Assembly: GCF_000002595.2 (NCBI RefSeq)
Contig: NC_057004.1
Span: forward strand, 4,126,671 to 4,190,670
DNA length: 64,000 nt
Direction: 5' to 3'
From: Chlamydomonas reinhardtii
Taxonomy: Eukaryota > Chlorophyta > Chlorophyceae > Chlamydomonadales > Chlamydomonadaceae
Shown here in pieces: positions 54,601-62,841 of this stretch. The stretch's first letter is position 1, and each line of letters opens with the position of its first letter. The notes beneath the pieces were generated by a model, which did no database searches, was not told the DNA's origin, and was given only the letters and a program-made list of their open reading frames with translations. The translations under genes and the position numbers were made by a program.

Positions 54601-57600
54601 GCTGGCATTCCAGCTGTCTGCCGAGGCCGCCGCAATCCACCGCGCCACCGCCGCATCCGACCGCGCCTTCGCCGCCGCCAGCTGCGCCTGCTCCGCCTGC
54701 GCCCGCGCCTCCGCCGCCTCTGCCTGGGACGCCGCCACCGCGGCCCCATCCCGGCGCGCCGCCGCCGCACTCGACTGCGCGTGGCCTGCGGCGGTGGCCG
54801 CCGCCGCCTCCGCAGCTTCCCGCAGCTGCCGCATCAGCTCCCGCTCTCGATCCAGCTGTACGGATCGCTGCTGGATCCGCTCGTCGTACAGCTGCTGCTG
54901 CAGCTGCATTACGTGTCGGTGGTGATACAGATCCAGGGCCGAGGCGGCGGAGGCGCGGGCCGTCTCTGCCAGCAGCTGCTGCAGCGCCGCCGGGCTCAGC
55001 GTCACGTTGACGTCGGCAGCCGCCGCAAACGACGCCACGCCGCCGGCCGGCGCTGCAGGGGAGGCAGCGGCGGCGGCGGCCGCAAGTGCGGCGGCCGCTG
55101 ACGCTGCCGCGGCGTTGCTGGGTGCCACGATCTCGGCGCTTGACCTAATGCTGCTGCCGGCTCGGCCCGTCGCGCCTTTCACACTGCTGGCGCCGGCGCC
55201 GGCGCCAGCTGCAGGACTGGTTCGGTCCTCGGCAGTGCCAGGGGTCTGTAGCGGTGGCGGTGGCTGCTGCTGCTGCTGCTGCTGCTGCGGCGGCGGCGGG
55301 TGCTCCAGTTCAACAAAGGGCCAGATGGCTTTGGACGGTGGTGCCAGCTCCGAGGCAATGGAGGAGCGCGGCGACAGCGCCAGGTGACCATCATCGCCGC
55401 CACCCCAACCGCCAGCACCTCCGCCGCCACCGCCACCGCCGCCCTCAGCGGCTGGAGCTGTGGCCGCGGCAACTGCAGCAGGTGCGGACCCAGCCGGCGC
55501 AGGTGATGGCGGCGCAGCAGCGGCTGCGTTTGCTGCTGAGCCTTCAGCTGCCAGAGCAACTTCCGGCTGTGACTGTGGCTGCTTCATGGAGTCTGCCCGT
55601 GCAACAGCGGGCACGGGCGCGTCGTGAGCGGGCGGGTCCGCGGGCGCCTGCAGCTCCACAGCTGCCGGCGCTGCGGCTGCCACTGGGGCCGTGGCCTCCG
55701 GCGGTGCTGGCGCCGCTGCCGCCTCGTCAGCAATTGCCTGTGCAGCCGGCGCTGTTGTTGCGATGGAAGGCGCCGCCACTGCCGCTGTCACTGGGACCGC
55801 TGCAACGGCTGCAACCGCCGGCACAACCTGCCGTGAAGGTGGCGGCGCCGCCGTCCGCTGCTGCTGCTGTGACTGCACTGCTTGCTGCTGTTGCTGGTAA
55901 AGCTCCTGTTTCTGCTGCAGCCGCTGCTGCTCTGCCAGCCACGCCTCCCGCGCGCGCTCCTGTTCCGCCTGCAGCCCGCGCGCGGCGTCCGCCGCCGCGG
56001 CCGCCACCGCCGTCGCGGCCGCCGCCGCGCGCTCGCGCACCACGTGCATGGGCGCCTGCAGCGCCGGCTGCAGGCAGCTCAACGCACTCAGCGCCGACAG
56101 ACTGGACAAGCAGCCCAGAGCCTCCATTGTGTTGTTCAGCTGCTGCTGCAGGCCCGTCACCGCCGCCGCCAGCAGCGTGCGGGTGGGAAGGGAGCGCAGC
56201 GGCGGCAACGACGCCGCCAGCACTGGGTCATAACCAGCGCGTGGCTGGCCGCCAGGTTCAGCCGCCACCGCCCGCAGCGACTCCACTGCCGGCGGCCACA
56301 TGTCGGCGAGTGCCGGCACTGTCCCGATCTCATTGCGAAGGTGCGGGGGCAGTGGCGGCGGTGGGGGCGGCAGTGCGGCGGCCGCCGCGGCGGCGGCGCG
56401 CTCCGCGGCGCCGCTGCCGGGCCGCGCGCGCGGCGACAGCGGGCGCGCCTGGAAGGCAGTGGGCCGGTGTTGGTCGGATACCAGCCGCTGGTGCGGGCTG
56501 ACGGGCAGACCGGCAATGCTGGCGTTGGGGTCGGGTTGGAGCACCAGCGGCGCCGACGGCGACGGGTGCGCGGGCGCGCGGCGGGGCAGGTGGAAGGTGC
56601 GGTCAGCGGCATCGGGTCCCGCCGCGCCCGCCGTCGCACTGGAGGCGCTTGCGGCACGCTGCGTGGCGCGGGCTCCGTAGGAGGACAGGGGGGCGCTGGC
56701 GCGGCCGTAGGGGCTCCCGGGGCCGTCCGGCAGCCTGCTGGCCGCGCCGCCTAGGACTGGCGCTACGCCCCGCGCTGCCGGCTGCAGCGATTGGAAGCGG
56801 TGCAAGTCCAGGTGTGCGTGCGGCTGCTGTCGCTGCGGCGGTGGTGGTGACTGATGCGGCTGACCCTGGCTTTCCCGGTAGAAGCGGTCCTGATTCTCCT
56901 GCCGCTGCTGCTGTTGGTATTGGTGTTGTTGTTGCTGCCGGTCCTGCAGCTCCTGGCCCTGCGGCAGCTGCTGGTGCTGGTGCTGCTGGTGCTGCTGGTG
57001 TGGCTGATGTGCCGGCGGCGACGGCTGTTGTTGTTGTTGCTGTGGCTGTCGCGGGTGGTCAGATCGGAGCGGTGAGGTGCGCGGCTGGTTCGGCGAGGTG
57101 CGCTGGGAGTGCCTGGGCGACTGTCTCGCCGACCTGGGCGACCTCGGGGACTGAGGCTGCTGCTGCTCCTGTTGCCGTTGCTGCTGTTGCATCCGCGCCT
57201 GCGAGTGCTGCCTCAACGCCTTGATGTTGCGCAGAGAGTCCAGCAGCACCTGGTTCATCAGCGCATTGCTGTACGGCGCCTGCGCGGCCGACAGGCGCGG
57301 GGCCGGCGAGGGGCTGGCGGACTGGCCAGTCACGCTGCCAGGGGAGGCGGCCACGTGCACCTTTCCATTCGGCGACAGGGTGGTGGTTGTGGACGTGAGG
57401 CTGGCCGGCCGCGGCAGCGAAGCAGCCAAGGCGCTGCTTGGGTGTGGGTTGACGCTGGTGGTTCGGGGCCAGTGGTTATTGGCGGTGGATGCCGGGGGAG
57501 GGGAGCGGCTGGGGGACCAGGTGGCGCCGAGCGGGTGCTGCGAGTGGTACCAGGCACGGACACCGTGGCTGTTCGACATCCCGGATGTTCCCGCCTGCGA

Positions 57601-57696
57601 GTCCGCCCGCGGCTGCAGCTGCACGCCATACCTGCCGGAATCATTGAGTGGCCTGGAGCTGGCGGTCGCAGCTAGGATTGAGCCATACGTCGACAT
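51688..57696 (-). CDS. Intronless 2002-residue low-complexity protein, family unknown
   Basis: One uninterrupted 6-kb reading frame, in a region where other genes have introns every 100-500 bp. It starts MSTYGSILAATASSRPLNDS and ends with a Gly/Pro-rich tail. Layout: Ser/Pro-rich start; Gln/His/Pro-rich segment at about 165-295; Pro/Ala-rich stretches; a Gln/Arg helix around 590-640; a strong coiled coil at about 915-1030 (LYHHRHVMQLQQQLYDERIQ, then LDRERELMRQLREAAEAA); an acidic block near 1165-1190 (EEEPEQEEEEEPEGEA); a poly-Ser stretch near 1300; an acidic block near 1630-1655 (DDDEDDELMDVEDVPDLEEV); and an ordered-looking C-terminal patch (GDSLAFVDPYDPFERSLPLS). No catalytic or known binding domain recognised. 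A scaffold or regulatory role is possible but not shown. Long ORFs on the other strand here are shadows of the composition. Confidence 0.75.
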   Translation of the reverse strand: MSTYGSILAATASSRPLNDSGRYGVQLQPRADSQAGTSGMSNSHGVRAWYHSQHPLGATWSPSRSPPPASTANNHWPRTTSVNPHPSSALAASLPRPASLTSTTTTLSPNGKVHVAASPGSVTGQSASPSPAPRLSAAQAPYSNALMNQVLLDSLRNIKALRQHSQARMQQQQRQQEQQQPQSPRSPRSARQSPRHSQRTSPNQPRTSPLRSDHPRQPQQQQQQPSPPAHQPHQQHQQHQHQQLPQGQELQDRQQQQHQYQQQQRQENQDRFYRESQGQPHQSPPPPQRQQPHAHLDLHRFQSLQPAARGVAPVLGGAASRLPDGPGSPYGRASAPLSSYGARATQRAASASSATAGAAGPDAADRTFHLPRRAPAHPSPSAPLVLQPDPNASIAGLPVSPHQRLVSDQHRPTAFQARPLSPRARPGSGAAERAAAAAAAALPPPPPPLPPHLRNEIGTVPALADMWPPAVESLRAVAAEPGGQPRAGYDPVLAASLPPLRSLPTRTLLAAAVTGLQQQLNNTMEALGCLSSLSALSALSCLQPALQAPMHVVRERAAAAATAVAAAAADAARGLQAEQERAREAWLAEQQRLQQKQELYQQQQQAVQSQQQQRTAAPPPSRQVVPAVAAVAAVPVTAAVAAPSIATTAPAAQAIADEAAAAPAPPEATAPVAAAAPAAVELQAPADPPAHDAPVPAVARADSMKQPQSQPEVALAAEGSAANAAAAAPPSPAPAGSAPAAVAAATAPAAEGGGGGGGGGAGGWGGGDDGHLALSPRSSIASELAPPSKAIWPFVELEHPPPPQQQQQQQQPPPPLQTPGTAEDRTSPAAGAGAGASSVKGATGRAGSSIRSSAEIVAPSNAAAASAAAALAAAAAAASPAAPAGGVASFAAAADVNVTLSPAALQQLLAETARASAASALDLYHHRHVMQLQQQLYDERIQQRSVQLDRERELMRQLREAAEAAAATAAGHAQSSAAAARRDGAAVAASQAEAAEARAQAEQAQLAAAKARSDAAVARWIAAASADSWNASDPALRTMITLVPAASPMLGTATASATALTATAAVTVSLPEPERERVRERAAPVAGSAQLLKSAAAAAAAAAIEAAAVDAGAAAGAEAEDAVEAEMRRLGLRDGLQGMGPGSGAEAGNTEVGTAAGKEQGPERRQEDEEAQEVEEEPEQEEEEEPEGEATLSIPPPVASLRAYVAAAKAAGGSREGAEAGAGEAAGPPAARAGRSGSAPQDGPAASAAAYVFRRDGESWPSAGLEAGQGRAAARDEEAMGSPADEKDGGSAHKATVKRTDSGGSSSSSSSKASSSSSNSISSSESGRGKDGGGSRQHAAGAGGAGAHHAGDLVPGDGGAQEEEADVAAVVAGPAPARPVLGQGAGAFGAGAAGPRPQARARLPVAEGPPATSAAAAVAVVGEAAAPGAVTGPAGAGGGAGAGRGGSRAASRSGSMGHGRAAEPKAGVGPAAANAGPVPPASAAAAAAAAVGDVDESEDGGVWGRGVRRGGSGGSDSGDSGGSGGSWRYVELFPSPQSQALSEGVASGRYGSSTATAAATPAAGAGAGPVAVAEEGRGPVGTGRRQREWRHGSDSGTEEPEEDPQEATAAGRTREQPPQPSPAQPLPRPRPDDDEDDELMDVEDVPDLEEVEEVGEVKEVPGQNGASAEAATAKDGVEVASGAPQPQPQSQRPVAVDGDATDAVTAAPARAPSARSVLLPAADADAGAGAEGRSVAVEGPATEVQATPAESSVGSGGRSDGRYSQAQQSHGVHITSTAAAAEDAPRRGYATGASDGAHKDDAADAATSPFSRARPPPPTAEEAHAPAPHASPPAAQPAAPLAAAAAAAAADADIPEEEALTRQGSASAHRGSASGAAAAGDRRQPLPLPPPAALAALLQHSHSLGGDEVADVSFGDSLAFVDPYDPFERSLPLSISFGALLAAEAAGLSTAAAGAAAGGAGGGRRGRVSGSGSGGLPAGLPRPASGSQLPALGGRFGALPPV

Positions 57697-57997
57697 GCCT
57701 GCCTCCGATAAACTGTGACAGCTACTGCCACATTTTGGCGTTGTTGTTTATCTTTATGACTAAGAGTAACAAGATTGTTGCAATCGCATACAGTAGCTTG
57801 CGAGTCGTAGAGCAGGAAGTAAAAGAGTCTTAATGTTTTCCCCATGTGCGGAACCCACTCTGCGACCAGCGAAACTCAGCCGCTTCGCCATCGCAAACTT
57901 TAGATTCCATAGGACCGTGCATCTTGACAGTTACCAGGCAGGCACTCGTGCGACCTGCTGCAAGCCGAGTTCACCAACCACACATTGCGCGTCAAGA
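57697..57997. promoter_or_regulatory. Putative bidirectional promoter, 2002-aa gene / TraB-like gene
   Basis: 301 bp between the minus start at 57696 and the preferred plus start at 57998. The first half is AT-rich. If the upstream in-frame ATG at 57833 were used, only 136 bp would remain. Confidence 0.45.
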
Positions 57998-59802
57998 ATG
58001 CAGGCCCTCTCGCAGCGCTCAGGGTCACTACAACGATGCTCTTCACGTAGCGCAAAAGCCGGGCGCAGGCGCTGTCGCCCGCTGAACTCGCTCATCACTC
58101 CTATTTCCCTCGTCGCGTCGGAGCCCAGCGAGCAGTCCCCTTGCAGCACCTCGGGCTCCAGCACAACCGCAAACTACGGCTGGCCGCGGGGGTACCTGGT
58201 CCGCGCGAACGCGGCCAAGGGCTTCGGCGCGGGCTTCGGCAGCAAATTCAAGCTGCCGTCGCTCGGCGGCAAGGGCCCCAAGGTGCCGCAGGGCGGCGTG
58301 GCGCCCGCCCCCGCCGTTGACCTTGACGTCCCACCCGCCATCGCCTCGCTGTGGGCCTCGGCTCAGGCCGAGTGGCTGCAGTACGTGGTGGAGCGCCCGG
58401 TGGTGCTGCCGGACGGGGCCGAGGTGTTTCTGGTGCCAGTGGGAGCCGACCTGCCCGGCGACGCCGGCCTTATCCGCGACGTGGTGGCGGCGGTGCGGCC
58501 CGACGCCATAGCGCTGGAGTCGCAGCCGCAGGTGAGGAGGAGGAGGAGGAGGAGGAGGAGGAGGAGGAGGGGGAGGAGGAGGAGGAGGAGGGCGAATCCA
58601 CGCCGGCGTCCGCCACCACCCCTGCACCACAACCAACCATTGCACGCAACACTTGAGCCCCTTAACCCTCTCTGTCACTTCTCCCCCACAAACACACACA
58701 CGCCCGGCCCCCCCTGTACCCCCCGCCCTTCCCCCCCACCAGCACCTTAAGTCCTACACGGCCATGGCTAAGGCGCTGGAGCCGCAGCTGTCGCGGCTGC
58801 TGGCGGCGGACCTGTCGCGCAGCCCTGCGGAGGGCCGCGGCTGCCTGGGGCAGGCGGCGCGGGAGGACGTGCAGGTGCAGCTGCTGGCGGCGTGCCGCGG
58901 CGCCAGCGTCAAGCCCGACCCTGGTGAGGGCGGCGTGTGCGAGGGCGGCGTGTGCGAGGAACTCACTGGGGGGGGGCCGGGAAGGGGAGTGTCGGTGTGG
59001 CGGGTAGGTTGGCGCCGTGTCCGTGCCACACGTGGCCGCGCAGGGCGCGGGCGATAGCGGCACAGCGCTGATTGAGTGACAGCACCCAAACTGGTCGCTC
59101 CCAACCTGTCCGCATCTGAACGTGTCGCCCTACACTCCTGCCCACCCCATCTACACCCCCTCCCACGCTCGCCCACCCCCAGACCAGCTGAGCTACCTCT
59201 TCCGGCTGGGCTCCCTGCCCTTCGCCGAGTGGGTGGTGCCGGCCCACCTTGTGCGGACCGCCTCCGCCTCCACCACCGCCTCCTCCGCCGCCTCCTCGCC
59301 GCTGCTGCTGCTGTCCTGCGGCCTGGACCGCGAGGCGCGCGCCGCCGCGCCCGCCGTCAACCCCTACCTTGGACGCGAGTTCGACCTGTACCTGGAGGAG
59401 GTGGAGGCGGCGCTGGGCGAGGAGGGCGGCGCCGAGATGGATGCGTGGCGCACGGCGCTGGGTGACAAGCTGGCGGCGGCGGGCGCCGGGCGCGAGCTGG
59501 CGACGCTGTTGGCGGCGTGGGAGGGGCAGTGCTGCCTGGGCCCGGCGGCGCAGCGCGGCGTGGCGGAGCGCGTGGCGGCGCGGCTGGCGGAGGAGGCGGG
59601 GGCGCGGGCGGGGCCGGGCGGGGTGACGCTGGAGGTGGTGCGGACGCCGGCGGACCCGTTGGTGGCTCGGCGGCTGGTGGAGCTGGCGGCGGGCAAGGAC
59701 GCGGTGCGGCCCAGCCGGCGCATTGTGGCGGTGGTGGGGCGCGTGCACGTGCTCAGTGTGGAGCAGGAGCTGCGGCAGCTGGCGGGCGCCACACAGGCTT
59801 GA
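57998..59802 (+). CDS. TraB/PrgY-like protein, probably plastid-targeted
   Basis: Exons 57998-58531, 58743-58923, 59183-59802; 444 residues, in phase. The start chosen gives a typical transit peptide (MQALSQRSGSLQRCSSRSAK); an in-frame ATG at 57833 is possible. The mature part has VVLPDGAEVFLVPVGADLPG then VVAAVRPDAIALESQPQ, matching the opening of TraB domains (strand, G-T-A-H motif, helix, R-P-D-xx-xx-E). It ends RRIVAVVGRVHVLSVEQEL, like the closing V-V-G-x-x-H strand. The usual G-T-A-H reads V-G-A-D here, so the first conserved His is lost while the late His is kept. TraB proteins are related to erythromycin-esterase/Tiki-like folds and are mostly uncharacterised; plant members occur in organelles. 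The middle (YLGREFDLYLEEVEAALGEE) is helical. Family call is moderate. Confidence 0.7.
58532..58592 (+). repeat. (GGA)n tract at a 5' splice site
   Basis: About 20 AGG/GGA units begin at the donor of the first intron of the TraB-like gene (GTGAGGAGG). Confidence 0.85.
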
Positions 59803-60429
59803 GAGTTGGGCCGGAGGCAGGGGCGCAGGCAGGGGGTAGGGTTTGTGAGGGCGCAGAGCGTGCAGGAGTGGGCTGTGAAGGTCAAGCCATGGCTGGAACG
59901 TAGGCTGGGAAAAAGGCAGGCATGTTGTCAGCGCCGATGTGAAGAAAGTCGCGTGGGCAGGCGTGCGCCGCTCGCAACAAACTTTTGCAGTGTGTTTTAT
60001 GGTGAGGGGCTGCAGACGCAAGTGTTGCATGTGAGAGAAGAGAGAGCTGCTCGTGTCGGGATCTTAACGAGGCATTGCATTGACAGCGGATTTTACGAGG
60101 ACGTGTCAGGTGTTTGCTAGCTGCAAATTGCGCTGAGCCGGTGGCGAGGGACACACTTTGACAGGACTGGACAGGCACGTGTGAACACTACATGGAACTC
60201 AACTGTGATGGTGTTGGGCTGTATTTTTGCTCGTGACCGTGCCAAGAGGTGGAACAGCAATCCATCCAAAGCTTACACTGTGTTGAACAATACGACTCGT
60301 TGTCCCTCAAGTCTAATCCGCCCGCTGCACAAGCCCTTCATGACAATACCGAGTCCCGCATCCCCCGTCCTGCTGTATCCCCAAATCCGGTGCTCCTGCA
60401 GTTCAATATGTTGTAGTAGCTCTACATTC
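59803..60429. other. 3' UTR/intergenic stretch between convergent genes
   Basis: About 630 bp without a credible gene. It holds the minus-strand TGTAA at 60273-60277 that probably ends the next gene. Confidence 0.55.
60273..60277 (-). terminator. Poly(A) signal TGTAA of the 280-aa gene
   Basis: TTACA on the top strand, 153 bp past the stop at 60430; it supports a real minus-strand transcript here. Confidence 0.55.
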
Positions 60430-61671
60430 CTACATCTGGTTGCGACTGCCCTGGCCGTGCGCGCTGGTGTCGCTGTCAGGCGAGCGGCCCGTCTCACCAG
60501 CACCACTCCCGCCACCACCACTCCCGCTGCCACCGCCACCACTCCCGCCGTCACCACCACCACCACCACCACCACCACCACTCCCGCTGCCACCGCCACC
60601 ACTCCCGCCGCCAGGCGCAACCGTGCCAGCACCGCGCGACGCCCGCTCCGCCCTGGACGCACTGCTCATGTCCACACCCACGTGTCCGCCGCCGCCGCCG
60701 CCGCCACTGGCGGCGCTGCTGGCATCCGGGTTCAGTGCGGCGGCGCGGCGCTCGAAGGAGGCGGCGTCGCCGGACATGGGGCTGGGGACGGTGGGCGGGT
60801 GGGTGGGTGCCGCCACGCCCTCACGTGTGGGCGGCAGGACGGTGACGGGCATGCCGGAGGGCACTGCGGCGGCGGTAGGGGTGGCAGGGATGGCAGGGGT
60901 GGCGGGGGCAGCGGAGGCGGCGGGGAAGGCGTGAGCAGGATTTGTCTGACAGAGCACTGCCGGAGCACGTAGGCACATGGGCGCACAGGGCGTATACCCA
61001 TACGTACCTCCTCTTATCTAGGTGCATGCTTGCGTGCGTGCATCCGCACGCCACCAAGTCCTCAAGCCCCAAATCCTCACTGCTATGCACTGCCCCATCG
61101 CCCCAGGCCGCTCAAGGCGCCACATGCCGAATCGCCCCCACCCTCCTTCCTGCGCCGCCCATCCACCCAATAGTCTGCCCAGCCCCCACGGTCTGCCCCC
61201 ACGGTCTGCCCCCCTCACGCCCCCCTCCCCTTGCTGCCCCCTCCACCCCACCACCCTCGCACCCGGGTGCACGCTGTCCCGCAGCGAGTTGGCAATGTCC
61301 GTGTCGCCGCCCACACGCGACTCGTGCGCCGCCGCCACACCGCTGCCGCTGCCGCCCCCGCCGCCGCCCACAGCCGCCGAGCCCGCCCCCGCGCCCTCGG
61401 AGCCCGCGCCCAGGTCGGGCCCCGCCGACGGGGCGGGGGCAGCGCCGCGGCTGTCATGCACGCGGTCGTCGTCATCATCCCGATCGGGGTGCGGGGCTGC
61501 GGCAGAGCCAGAGGCGGCGGCCGTGACGTGTCGCTTGCGCCGCGTGGCTGGCAGGCGCTGTGGGGGCGTGGGTAGCAGCCAGCGGGGTGACGCGGCAGTG
61601 CGCGTCGACACGGTCGTTGCGAGGGAGCCACGGCGGCTAGGCGCGTGGGTGCAAGTGCTGGCCATCAACAT
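60430..61671 (-). CDS. Unidentified presequence-bearing Gly-rich protein
   Basis: Exons in transcript order: 61671-61263 and 60863-60430; 280 residues. The N-terminus (MLMASTCTHAPSRRGSLATT, then more Arg/Ala/Thr/Ser up to LPATRRKRHVTAAA) resembles a plastid transit peptide. An acidic, disordered stretch with DRDDDDDRV follows. The best-ordered parts flank the splice junction: GGDTDIANSLRDSVHP before it and VPSGMPVTVLPPTREGVAAP after it. The C-terminal 60 residues are (GGGGS)-like repeats. I do not recognise a family. The intron (donor GTGCGA at 61262, acceptor at 60864) was picked on phase and because it removes low-complexity sequence; other splice choices exist. The downstream poly(A) signal supports the gene. 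Confidence 0.5.
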
Positions 61672-62841
61672 CTTTGGGTGACTGTTGTACTTTTGATAAG
61701 TTGCGTATGTTCGTATGTTCGTGGTCAGCAGAGTTTGAAGGTCCGGGGATGTCGCGGCGCCGCCTGGGTCCCATAGGTCCCGGCAGGAGCCATCCCGGGG
61801 CTGGAGACTCCCGACACGCACCTCCCCCGCACCAACCCTGCCCCGCACGTCACCCGGTGCCAGCCCCACTCATCATCACCACCACCTTTCCCTCCCGAAG
61901 CTCAATCTGTATCAATCTGTAGCAGTCCACCAATATAACGCCGGCTTCGTGCCACGCCAGGTAGCGCCACCCCCCTCGCCTTTCACCCAACGGCCACGCC
62001 TCCGTGTGAGGCGTGGAGGGACGCCTAACGGCCACAACACGCCCACGCAGCCGCGTCGGTGCCATGGGCGCACCCTGACGGGGTCCCGGCGTGTGCGCGC
62101 ACGGTTCCCCGACACACCGCCAACACCGTGGCGACCATAGTCTCACATCCACCCACTCCCTTTCCCAGGTTGTCGCCCACAACGCACCCGGCCTCCCCTT
62201 GTCCGCGGAGCCTCCATGGACACGTACCGACTTAATCGCCCATGAATCACGCCCGGAATATAATACATCCGCGGCTTTCCCTAAACCTGTGATGGTTCCC
62301 ATGCCCGCCGCCCCAACCGTACCTGCCTACAATGCCTGGAAATTAATCATGCAAACAAAGTTCCGAACGAAGTAAAAGAAACAGTCCATGTCCCGCTTAA
62401 CACCGCCTCACTACAGATACGCACCCACCCGGGCTCCCCCGTGCCGCCAGCCCCTTGTCACTCGGGCCCCACATGCGCAAAGTGCACACGAGCAGATAAA
62501 CCCTGCATCCAAGCGTCCGACTTTGCATTTGCCTGTTTCGTGCACTGCCCCATTCGACACACTCACTCGCTCCCTAACAAACGCGGGGCAACCCACGTGC
62601 CCCAATCTACCCAGGATATATAGACGGCCTGGGCCTTTCATACACATAAGTGCTGCAAACTCACGAGGCTCAACCGTCTTCATGCACACAAGCATCGTAA
62701 TACCTTTGCACGTCCTTTTACACCTCAACCTACCCCGGTCACTCAACCCTGTCTCAGCGTTAAAAGCTATTAGTATTCCTCCCAACTAGCCTGCAAGCCG
62801 CCTGCACCCGCGCTGCTTTGCTCCGAATCTGGCCTCCACTC
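61672..62841. other. Intergenic stretch, no gene recognised
   Basis: About 1.2 kb between two minus-strand genes. It must hold the promoter of the 280-aa gene and the 3' UTR of the MATE gene, with a minus-strand TGTAA at 62718-62722. ORFs are short and unremarkable. Confidence 0.5.
62718..62722 (-). terminator. Poly(A) signal TGTAA of the MATE gene
   Basis: TTACA on the top strand, 120 bp past the stop at 62842. Confidence 0.6.

Noticed and set aside
55254-56501. 415-aa plus-strand ORF opposite the 2002-aa gene
   Set aside because: Pro/Ala/Arg-rich compositional shadow without protein-like features; the minus frame is longer and has a coiled coil.
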